Source: an uncultured Treponema sp. (lineage in GTDB: Bacteria > Spirochaetota > Spirochaetia > Treponematales > Treponemataceae). From it: a stretch of DNA of 6,098 bases. The stretch is from contig CALGGS010000188.1 in the NCBI GenBank assembly GCA_937915735.1, positions 1-6,098 of the forward strand, given 5' to 3'. A model generated the notes under the pieces. The model saw nothing but the letters and a program-made list of their open reading frames with translations, ran no database searches and was not told where the DNA came from. Made by a program: the position numbers and the translations under genes. Numbering within the stretch: the stretch's first letter is position 1; the number at the start of each line of letters is the position of its first letter. Of this stretch, positions 1 to 5,138 are shown one piece after another.

Positions 1-2
1 AC

Positions 3-452
3 ACTCCAAACTCTGGCGATGGTCTTAAGAGGCTTTCTGACCGCCAGAAGTGGGACCAGCTTTATGCGGATTATCTTTCTGCTCTGGATGCAAAAAAGCC
101 TGTGATTGCCTGCGGAGACTTCAATGTGGCCCACAAGGAAATTGATCTTGCAAACCCGGCTTCAAATCATTTTTCGGCGGGCTTTACTGACGAGGAGCGG
201 GAAGGATTTACAAAGCTTTTAGCCCGGGGCTTTACCGACAGTTTCCGATATGTGCATGGTGATGTAAAGGATATTTATTCCTGGTGGGGTCAGCGAATCA
301 AGACTTCGAAGATTAACAATTCCGGCTGGCGGATTGACTATTTTCTCGTCAGCGACCGTATCAAAGAGCAGATTAAAAAGTCAGAGATGATTGACTCAGG
401 CCCTCGCCAGGACCACACGCCTATTCTTCTGGAAATTGACCTGGCTTGTTAG
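3..452 (+). CDS. Exodeoxyribonuclease III / AP endonuclease, C-terminal part (5' end outside window)
   Basis: This is the last 149 codons of an ExoIII/APE1-type enzyme of the endonuclease-exonuclease-phosphatase fold, which cuts DNA 5' of abasic sites in base excision repair. The frame is already open at position 3 (TPNSGDGLKRL), so the true start lies upstream of the window; the GTG at 102 is internal. Visible family landmarks are CGDFNVAHKEID (catalytic Asp and Asn), GFTDEER, YSWWGQR, GWRIDYFLVSDR (the RID active-site Asp) and QDHTP near the end, which carries the catalytic Asp-His pair. The family is usually about 250-260 residues, so roughly 40% is missing. The sequence resembles the ExoA branch rather than E. 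coli XthA, hence no symbol. It ends 9 bp from the stop of the convergent DUF1848 gene, and no clear intrinsic terminator is visible between them. Confidence 0.95.
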   Translation, partial: TPNSGDGLKRLSDRQKWDQLYADYLSALDAKKPVIACGDFNVAHKEIDLANPASNHFSAGFTDEEREGFTKLLARGFTDSFRYVHGDVKDIYSWWGQRIKTSKINNSGWRIDYFLVSDRIKEQIKKSEMIDSGPRQDHTPILLEIDLAC

Positions 453-461
453 AAGACCTTT

Positions 462-1397
462 TCAGAACAAAAAAAGCTGCTCGTCACGGAAGGATTTTTG
501 CTTTGCGTTTTTTATGATGTCGCCTTCTTTTGATTCGCCTAAAATGAAGGTGGAGTCAGGATTGTGCAGTGCCCGATTTTTTTCCACAAGGCGGGCATCA
601 TAGTTTGCGTAGCAGTACTTGCACAAGTGGGGACATGAGTTGTAGGCTCCGATGTCGTTTGTCGGGAGGCAGATGCAGTGTTTTCTGAGGACGGAAAGGC
701 CGATTTTGGGCAAAAGGTGAATTCCGGCCGCTTTTTCGACGATTTCTCTGGAAACACAGGCCCCCTGCTCTACTCCGCATGATGTTAAATCGAGTTTTTC
801 GGCACAGGATTCAATTTTGATTCCGTTTTCAAATGCGATTCGTGAAAGTGATGAGGCCAGGAATTTCTGGTCGTTTTCGGAGACTTCTTTTACGCCTGGG
901 AAATTTTTCTTTGTTTTCTGGTAGAGGTCGATAAAACTGATGATGCAGCGGTCAGTGGAGCCACGCAGCTTTTCTGCCATTTGACGGAAGGCTTTTATAT
1001 GGTAAGAAACGGAATATTTTTCGTCGGTGAAGATGGGGTCGTATCTCCAGCAGACCCTTTCTTTTCCCAGACTTTTGCTCAATTCAATGAAAGAATCCAT
1101 AACCTCGCTTTTTGGGGGAACATTAGGCTCGACATCCTTTTCGTAGGGCGTAATCGTCACGAAAAAATACAGGCCAAGCCCGAAGGATTTCAGCTCATCA
1201 AGGTAGGGCAGCATAGGCGCGGGATTTTTCGTGCAGAAAACGATGCAGTCCACGACATCGCGGGTGAGTTTGTAGCGCGCGACTTGCTCTCCGTAGTAGG
1301 GATTTCGCACATCCACAAAGCCAGCGCGGATTCGGTTCATGAACCACTCTGAGTAAAAGGCAGGAATGTCTGTTCGTCCGCTCGCAAAAATCAGCAT
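462..1397 (-). CDS. DUF1848 family protein with C-terminal CX3CX2C Fe-S motif
   Basis: A complete 311-residue protein of the uncharacterised DUF1848 family, recognised by its N-terminal SGRTDIPAFYSEWFMNRIRAG, by VRNPYYGEQVARYKL and FCTKNPAPMLPYLDEL, and by a cysteine-rich C-terminal third. Cysteines occur in SCAEKLDL, CGVEQGAC and KHCICLP (C241, C243), then in CPHLCKYCYAN, where C255-C259-C262 form a CX3CX2C cluster like the one that binds the 4Fe-4S/SAM site of radical SAM enzymes. In classical radical SAM proteins this cluster is N-terminal; here it is about 50 residues from the C-terminus. From family knowledge and these residues I infer a cytoplasmic Fe-S protein, possibly SAM-binding; substrate and reaction are unknown. 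The ATG at 1397 is the first in frame and gives the conserved N-terminus. There is no Shine-Dalgarno before it, but there is an extended -10 element, suggesting leaderless expression. The gene is monocistronic by position. Confidence 0.9.
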   Translation of the reverse strand: MLIFASGRTDIPAFYSEWFMNRIRAGFVDVRNPYYGEQVARYKLTRDVVDCIVFCTKNPAPMLPYLDELKSFGLGLYFFVTITPYEKDVEPNVPPKSEVMDSFIELSKSLGKERVCWRYDPIFTDEKYSVSYHIKAFRQMAEKLRGSTDRCIISFIDLYQKTKKNFPGVKEVSENDQKFLASSLSRIAFENGIKIESCAEKLDLTSCGVEQGACVSREIVEKAAGIHLLPKIGLSVLRKHCICLPTNDIGAYNSCPHLCKYCYANYDARLVEKNRALHNPDSTFILGESKEGDIIKNAKQKSFRDEQLFLF

Positions 1398-1403
1398 GAG
1401 GGT

Positions 1404-1412
1404 ATTATAGCA
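1404..1412 (-). promoter_or_regulatory. Extended -10 promoter, predicted leaderless mRNA for the DUF1848 gene
   Basis: Read on the minus strand, TGcTATAAT is a perfect consensus extended -10 hexamer. It is followed by only six bases (accctc) before the ATG at 1397, so a start site about seven bases after the hexamer falls on the A of the start codon. A -35 at 17-bp spacing would be AAAACA, a poor match, as is common for extended -10 promoters. No Shine-Dalgarno sequence is present in the gap, which fits leaderless translation. Confidence 0.55.
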
Positions 1413-1489
1413 GAAAGCAGATTTTTTGTTTTATGGACAAGCAGAAGAAGGTTGTTGTTCGTACCCGACTTATTCCAGCACTTCAAATA

Positions 1490-1675
1490 TCAGGAGAAAA
1501 TGCAAAAACGATTGCCTGACGGCTTAAGACTTTGCCAGTGATTTTTGCTAAGTCCAGCTCCAAGATAAAGTTCTTTTACTTCTATATTTTTGGTGTCTAG
1601 AATTTTCCGTAGATTATCCGAAAAGCCCATAGTCAAGTATAATTTTTTAAGTTTATAATGATTCATAAAACTCAC
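1490..1675 (-). pseudogene. Leucine-rich-repeat-like ORF fragment, probable remnant
   Basis: A 61-codon frame from a GTG at 1675, or 58 codons from the ATG at 1666. It shows two related segments 24 residues apart, KKLYLTMGFSDNLRKIL and KELYLGAGLSKNHWQSL. That spacing and the LxxLxL-like pattern resemble leucine-rich repeats. After the second segment the frame ends abruptly in PSGNRFCIFS. There is no good ribosome binding site (only a weak AGTGAG close to the ATG) and no signal peptide. I infer a truncated leftover of a larger repeat protein; it could equally be a small orphan gene or a chance frame. It runs in the same direction as the DUF1848 gene. Confidence 0.3.
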
Positions 1676-1690
1676 TTAAAGCGGACTGCA

Positions 1691-1711
1691 TTTTTCAGTG
1701 TACACGAAAAA
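1691..1711. promoter_or_regulatory. Palindromic site GTGTACAC flanked by T and A runs, possible operator
   Basis: The perfect 8-bp palindrome GTGTACAC lies at 1698-1705. It is flanked on the left by TTTTTC (1691-1696) and on the right by GAAAAA (1706-1711), giving extended near-dyad symmetry with a one-base offset. It sits 23 bp before the ATG at 1729 and immediately upstream of the Shine-Dalgarno. The position suits a repressor site, but the match to any known operator is not established. Confidence 0.25.
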
Positions 1712-1728
1712 GGAAAAGGGATAAAAAG

Positions 1729-2613
1729 ATGGTAGGTGCAATTTTGGGCGATATAATCGGCTCTCGTTTTGAATCTAAAAATACTTTACTTCGTAATGCC
1801 TTTAAATCAAAAGATTTTGAGCTTTTTAATGATTCGTCAGAGGCAACAGATGACAGCATTATGACTATGGCAATTGCAAAAGCTGTCTGGAATAGCAGAA
1901 ATGATTTTTCCAGACTGGGAGAAAATGCTGTAGCATCAATGCAAGAATTTGGCAGAAAGGTGAAATATGCCCGCTATGGCGGAACTTTCAGAAACTGGAT
2001 TTGGAATGACAATCCCAGGGCTTATAATAGTTTTGGAAACGGTGCCGCAATGAGGGTTAGTCCTGTCGCTTTTGCGGCAAAAACTATGGAAGACTGTCAC
2101 CGTTTTGCACTTGCGGTTACTGAAGTCACTCACAACCACCCCGAAGGAATTAAGGGCGGATGTTGCGAAGCAGAATGTGTATGGCTTGCAAAAAACGGGG
2201 CTTCAAAATCAGAGATAAAAAATCATGTAGAGAAAAATTATTATGATTTGAATTTTACTATTGATGAGATTCGTCCAAAATATATGTGGGATGTCACTTG
2301 TCAGGGAAGTTTGCCGCAGGCAATCAAATGTTTCCTTGAATCAGAGTCTTATGAAGATGCAGTCCGTCTTGCGGTAAGTCTTGGCGCGGACAGTGACACT
2401 CAGGCTGCAATGGCTGGAGCAATAGCAGAGGCTTTTTATGGTCTGCCAGAAGAATCTCATAAAATTGCAGAAGAATATTGCCTTCCAGAGATGTTCTGTT
2501 ATGTTCAGGCATTGGAATATTTATATAACGGTTACAGAGGTGAATTGCTGAAAGAAAGTGAAAAATTGCTTGAAGGTGAAAATCTGCCTGGTGATGATGG
2601 GAAAATACTATGA
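1729..2613 (+). CDS. ADP-ribosylglycohydrolase family protein (DraG/ARH)
   Basis: A complete 294-residue enzyme of the family that removes ADP-ribose from proteins or small ADP-ribosyl compounds using two Mg ions. The family core is intact: VGAILGDIIGSRFE at the N-terminus; T40-D41-D42-S43, the first metal-binding motif; RYGGTFRNW; NGAAMRVSPVA (from N104); HNHPEG (H135-G140); and GADSDTQAAMAG, with D221, D223 and T224 as the second metal-binding group. No signal peptide or membrane segment is seen, so it should be cytoplasmic. The ATG at 1729 follows AAGGGA with a 7-base spacer and gives the expected N-terminus. No ADP-ribosyltransferase, nitrogenase or NADAR-like partner is visible in the window, so the substrate cannot be inferred. 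The last ~30 residues (ELLKESEKLLEGENLPGDDG) are acidic and low in complexity. The stop is followed by 30 more open codons in the same frame. Confidence 0.93.
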   Translation: MVGAILGDIIGSRFESKNTLLRNAFKSKDFELFNDSSEATDDSIMTMAIAKAVWNSRNDFSRLGENAVASMQEFGRKVKYARYGGTFRNWIWNDNPRAYNSFGNGAAMRVSPVAFAAKTMEDCHRFALAVTEVTHNHPEGIKGGCCEAECVWLAKNGASKSEIKNHVEKNYYDLNFTIDEIRPKYMWDVTCQGSLPQAIKCFLESESYEDAVRLAVSLGADSDTQAAMAGAIAEAFYGLPEESHKIAEEYCLPEMFCYVQALEYLYNGYRGELLKESEKLLEGENLPGDDGKIL

Positions 2614-2737
2614 CAGAAAAATGCCCCTGAATTTGATGAACAAAGGCAAACTTCTGCAGAAAAAAAATCGCAATTTTTTATTACAAATCCCGAATATTGT
2701 TTATAAAGACTTCGTTTCTTAAATACTTGTTCGGGTA

Positions 2738-2770
2738 TGAAGACCTAGAGAATCAATCTTTAGGTCTTCA
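2738..2770 (+). promoter_or_regulatory. Strong 14-bp stem-loop in leader of a 22-codon ORF
   Basis: The arms TGAAGACCTAGAGA and TCTTTAGGTCTTCA are complementary over 14 bp, with a single G-T wobble and a five-base loop ATCAA; the outer ten pairs are perfect. No T-run follows on either strand, so it is not a standard intrinsic terminator. It lies 14 bp upstream of the GGAG ribosome binding site of the small ORF at 2796, a position suited to an operator, a leader hairpin or the edge of an inserted element. Its function is unknown. Confidence 0.5.
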
Positions 2771-2795
2771 CAAATAAATTCATTGGAGAAATATA

Positions 2796-2864
2796 ATGAA
2801 TAATTACGATTTGATTACTGTTGTGCAAGATTTAACCGTGGCACGAGCGGCTTGTGCTGAATAA
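2796..2864 (+). pseudogene. 22-codon ORF with good ribosome binding site, probably the start of a decayed gene
   Basis: The ATG at 2796 is preceded by TTGGAGAA with GGAG seven bases upstream, a convincing translation start. The frame reads MNNYDLITVVQDLTVARAAC and stops at TAA 2862-2864. Reading on in the frame one base back gives IPVPAIRELANDRAKDLI, so a single indel may have broken a longer coding region that now runs into the convergent thioesterase gene. I recognise no family. It could also be a genuine small peptide or leader peptide, given the hairpin just upstream. Confidence 0.3.
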
Positions 2865-2903
2865 TTCCTGTTCCGGCTATTCGCGAGCTGGCAAATGACA
2901 GGG

Positions 2904-3326
2904 CTAAAGACCTGATAACTTTAATTCCTCCAAAACCTCGTGAAACTTAGGGTAGTCCCGCTTTATGGAGATGATTTTGTTGTCAGCGCTTACGAAGCAA
3001 TGCTCGCTGTTTCCTTCGCAGACTGATTCGCCTTTTTCGTTTTTCATCTGATATTTGATTTTTAGTTTCACCCCGGTGTATTCTTCGATTGAAACATGAA
3101 TCGTTACTGTGTCTGAAAAGGTTGTTGAGTGCTTGTATTTGCAGTTTACGCCCACTACCGGTGAGATTATTCCTTCTGATTCAAGACGGGCGTAGTCCCA
3201 TCCGATTTGCTTTAAAAAATCGACTCTGGCTTCTTCCATCCAGCGGATGTAATTTGAATGATGGGTAATTCCCATTTTGTCGGTCTCGTAATACTGAACA
3301 TAGTGAGTGTAATCTTTAATTTCCAT
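2904..3326 (-). CDS. Acyl-CoA thioesterase, hotdog fold (YbgC / 4-hydroxybenzoyl-CoA thioesterase family)
   Basis: A complete 140-residue single-domain hotdog thioesterase, the usual length for the YbgC/FadM group, predicted to hydrolyse acyl-CoA or related thioesters in the cytoplasm. The N-terminal signature YYETDKMGITHHSNYIRWMEEARVDF matches the family pattern, and D16 in the ETDKMG stretch aligns with the catalytic Asp of Pseudomonas 4-hydroxybenzoyl-CoA thioesterase. The later strands (KYKHSTTFSDTVTIHV, VKLKIKYQM, SEHCFVSAD) fit the beta sheet. The ATG at 3326 overlaps the end of murE by 11 bp, and its Shine-Dalgarno GGAG lies within the last murE codons with a nine-base spacer, so translation is probably coupled. 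The pairing with murE is not an obvious pathway link. YbgC homologues usually neighbour tol-pal genes, which are not seen here. The substrate is unknown. Confidence 0.88.
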   Translation of the reverse strand: MEIKDYTHYVQYYETDKMGITHHSNYIRWMEEARVDFLKQIGWDYARLESEGIISPVVGVNCKYKHSTTFSDTVTIHVSIEEYTGVKLKIKYQMKNEKGESVCEGNSEHCFVSADNKIISIKRDYPKFHEVLEELKLSGL

Positions 3327-5061
3327 AATTCATTTCTCCAAGTGCTTTTTCGGCCTCTTTAATTTCGTCATAAGGCATAACCCTGTCTTTGTAGATTATG
3401 CTGTTTTCGTGGGCTTTTCCGAGCAGAAGAACGATATCGTCTTTTCCTGCCATTTTAAAGGCTTGCCTGATGGCAGTTGGTCTGTCCGGCGTGATGAACA
3501 AATCTTTATCCAGAATCTTGCCAGACTTTTCTGCTCCGACGGCAATGTCTTTTAAAAGCTCAACGCTGTCTTCTCCTCGCGGGTCTTCATCGGTCAGAAT
3601 CACGATGTCACAGAAGCGGGCTGCAATTTCGCCCTGAAGGGGGCGTTTTTTTGTGTCGCGCTCCCCGCCACTTCCGAAGAGGGCAATCATTTTTCCAGAG
3701 CAGCGACGGCGAAGTGGCGGGAAAATCGTCTCGAAGCTCGATGGCGTGTGGGCGTAGTCTACGATAAGCTCAAAAGGCTGTCCTTTGTCGATTACGGTCA
3801 TCCTGCCTTTTACAGGCGTGAGTTTTTCAACGAGAGAAGCGATTTCTTCGATGGGCTTTTCTGTAAGACGGCTTACGGCTTCAATTGCCGCCATAAGATT
3901 GTAGGTGTTGAAGGCTCCGGGAAGACTAGATTTTACATGAAAGACCTTTGGCGGCAGGGGCTTCGCATTTTTATCGATTACATGAGGTTCTGTCATATCG
4001 AATGTAAGCCCGAAGCGGGCAGAGGCTATGTTACGGGCAAGGAGAACAGGAATTGAGTCAGGAATTTTTGGAAGTGGAGACGCCTCCGCTCCTTCGCCGC
4101 TAGATTTTCCGGCCTTTCCTTCGGTCGTAAAACCTAAAACAGGCTGTTTTGTCGCCTTTATAAAATATTCTGCGCTTTCGTCCTCAAGATTTACGATTCC
4201 AAACGAAGGAACTTTTACTTTTTTTCCGAGAATTGTCTTTTCGTGATTGTGCTCGTCCAGTTTTCTGAAAAGATTTGCCTTGTCGTCCCTGTATTGCTCG
4301 AAAGTTCCGTGGAATTCAAGATGCTCAAGGGTGACATTCATAAAAATTCCGCAGTCAAACAAAAGATTTCCGGTTCGATTTAGAATCGGTGAAAGTCCGT
4401 GGCTCGATGTTTCGACTACGGCATATTCGCAGCCATTTTCAACCATTTCGTAAAGCTGCCGCTGAATTATCGTAGCTTCAGGTGTCGTCTGATGCTCAGG
4501 ATTTGCAATCGCTTCGTCTCCAAGAGAATATTGCACGGTAGAAATAAAGCCCGCCTTGTGACCGCTAAGCCGTAAAAGCTGCCATACAAAAGAAACTGTC
4601 GAGGATTTTCCTTCCGTTCCAGTGACTCCGATAACGGCAAGCTTTGAAGAAGGATTGTCATAAAAACTTGCAGAAAGCGGCGCCATCACCTTGCGGGCAT
4701 CCTCAACACGGATGAAGACAGGGGTTTTGGAATTTGGATGCGGCTCAGGCATAGCCTTCACCGAGACTCGCTCAAAACTCTCCTCGAGAGTTTTGCCGGC
4801 TTCGCCGTCGCTCCCTACCTCAAACACCACCGCACTTGCTCCATTTTCGATTGCCTTCGGAATAAAGACATTGCCCGTAGTGTGAGTGCCAGGAAGGGCA
4901 AAAAAGAGCGAGCCGGGTTTTACCTGGCGGCTGTCAAAAACGAGAGAAGTGATTTCAGGATTAGAAGAATTTTCCTTAGAGATTTTAGTTTTCCCGTCAC
5001 TAGAGACGATTTCATATTCGATTCCGGAGTCAGATAATATGTTAAAAAGAGATTTTTTCAT
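3316..5061 (-). CDS. murE: MurE, UDP-MurNAc-tripeptide synthetase
   Basis: A Mur ligase that adds the third amino acid to UDP-MurNAc-L-Ala-D-Glu in the cytoplasm, using ATP. Numbered from the ATG at 5061 (581 residues), it shows the UDP-binding SLVFDSRQVKPGSLFFALPG, the P-loop GTEGKSS (148-154), HQTTPEAT, ETSSHGL (217-223), NVTLEHLEFHG, RDDK with K261 as the likely carbamylated lysine, VKGRM, DYAHTP (435-440), GSGGERD (463-469) and GKAHEN. The specificity motif is T-D-E-D-P-R (490-495) rather than the DNPR of diaminopimelate enzymes, so another diamino acid, perhaps ornithine as in treponemes, is likely. It is about 80 residues longer than usual, with low-complexity insertions near 83-112 and 313-340. 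A GTG at 5070 would add three residues, but GGTGGG just before the ATG favours 5061, although its spacing is short. It is co-directional with the methyltransferase upstream and overlaps the thioesterase downstream. Confidence 0.95.
   Translation of the reverse strand: MKKSLFNILSDSGIEYEIVSSDGKTKISKENSSNPEITSLVFDSRQVKPGSLFFALPGTHTTGNVFIPKAIENGASAVVFEVGSDGEAGKTLEESFERVSVKAMPEPHPNSKTPVFIRVEDARKVMAPLSASFYDNPSSKLAVIGVTGTEGKSSTVSFVWQLLRLSGHKAGFISTVQYSLGDEAIANPEHQTTPEATIIQRQLYEMVENGCEYAVVETSSHGLSPILNRTGNLLFDCGIFMNVTLEHLEFHGTFEQYRDDKANLFRKLDEHNHEKTILGKKVKVPSFGIVNLEDESAEYFIKATKQPVLGFTTEGKAGKSSGEGAEASPLPKIPDSIPVLLARNIASARFGLTFDMTEPHVIDKNAKPLPPKVFHVKSSLPGAFNTYNLMAAIEAVSRLTEKPIEEIASLVEKLTPVKGRMTVIDKGQPFELIVDYAHTPSSFETIFPPLRRRCSGKMIALFGSGGERDTKKRPLQGEIAARFCDIVILTDEDPRGEDSVELLKDIAVGAEKSGKILDKDLFITPDRPTAIRQAFKMAGKDDIVLLLGKAHENSIIYKDRVMPYDEIKEAEKALGEMNYGN
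4773..4795. repeat. Perfect inverted repeat inside a low-complexity insertion of murE
   Basis: CAAAACTCT and AGAGTTTTG form a perfect 9-bp inverted repeat. One more C-G pair closes it to ten pairs around a three-base loop, CTC. It lies in frame within murE and encodes GKTLEESFE, part of a stretch (SDGEAGKTLEES) that interrupts the usual N-terminal domain of MurE. It could be a chance palindrome, or a trace of a small palindromic element that inserted in frame. Confidence 0.45.
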
Positions 5062-5084
5062 TTTTCCCACCCAAAAGCAATTTA

Positions 5085-5127
5085 GGGAACTTCGAAAAAC
5101 TCGCCTTTGGCAATTTTTCGAGGTCCC
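5085..5127. repeat. Long imperfect hairpin between the methyltransferase and murE
   Basis: On the plus strand the arm GGGAACTTCGAAAAA (5085-5099) pairs with TTTTTCGAGGTCCC (5114-5127), with one bulged A and one G-T wobble. Inner GCC and GGC pairs close a TTT loop, with a small internal loop between the two stems. It sits in the ~77-bp gap between two minus-strand genes. The minus strand has no T-run directly after it, so it may act as a weak terminator or mRNA processing/stability element between methyltransferase and murE, or be a dispersed palindromic repeat. Confidence 0.5.
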
Positions 5128-5138
5128 CTTTAGATTTA

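Larger units (their letters stand above)
1398..1728. other. 331-bp intergenic region with no convincing intact gene
   Basis: The gap between the divergent DUF1848 and ADP-ribosylglycohydrolase genes is AT-rich. It contains the DUF1848 promoter at its left end, a minus-strand leucine-rich-repeat-like remnant (1490-1675), and a palindromic site plus ribosome binding site at its right end. A 28-codon plus-strand ORF at 1433-1519 (starting MDKQKKVVVRTRL) lacks a ribosome binding site and recognisable features. Two TATAAT hexamers on the plus strand (1638-1643 and 1654-1659) could be -10 boxes for the gene at 1729, but neither has a good -35. Confidence 0.6.
2614..2903. other. 290-bp region with decayed coding traces
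   Basis: Between the convergent ARH and thioesterase genes no intact gene of normal size is seen. Directly after the ARH stop the same frame stays open for 30 codons (2614-2703, beginning QKNAPEFDEQRQTS) and ends at TAA 2704. Further right lie the stem-loop at 2738-2770 and a 22-codon ORF at 2796-2864. The frame one base back after that ORF reads IPVPAIRELANDRAKDL, which looks protein-like and suggests a frameshifted remnant. A weak -10 candidate (TATAAA, 2702-2707) lacks a good -35. A short CCGGCT/AGCTGG stem (2873-2891) has no following T-run on either strand. Confidence 0.45.

Noticed and set aside
391..603. Open frame on the plus strand between the nuclease and DUF1848 genes
   Set aside because: It overlaps both real genes out of frame and shows no family features.
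981..1352. 123-codon plus-strand frame inside the DUF1848 gene
   Set aside because: It is the antisense shadow of a gene with clear family motifs; it has no ribosome binding site and no protein-like motifs.
1433..1519. 28-codon plus-strand ORF starting MDKQKKVVV
   Set aside because: It has no Shine-Dalgarno and no recognisable similarity, and it overlaps the opposing leucine-rich-repeat-like fragment. A chance ORF is the simplest reading.
2658..2685. A-run / T-run hairpin (AAAAAAT CGCA ATTTTTT) as a bidirectional terminator after the ARH gene
   Set aside because: The stem is only A-T pairs and would be too weak. A TTCTGCAGAA palindrome beside it does not form a loop.
2867..2902. Nested stem CCTGT...CCGGCT/AGCTGG...ACAGG just past the thioesterase stop, considered as a terminator
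   Set aside because: No T-run follows on either strand, and one pair becomes a C-A mismatch on the strand that would need termination.
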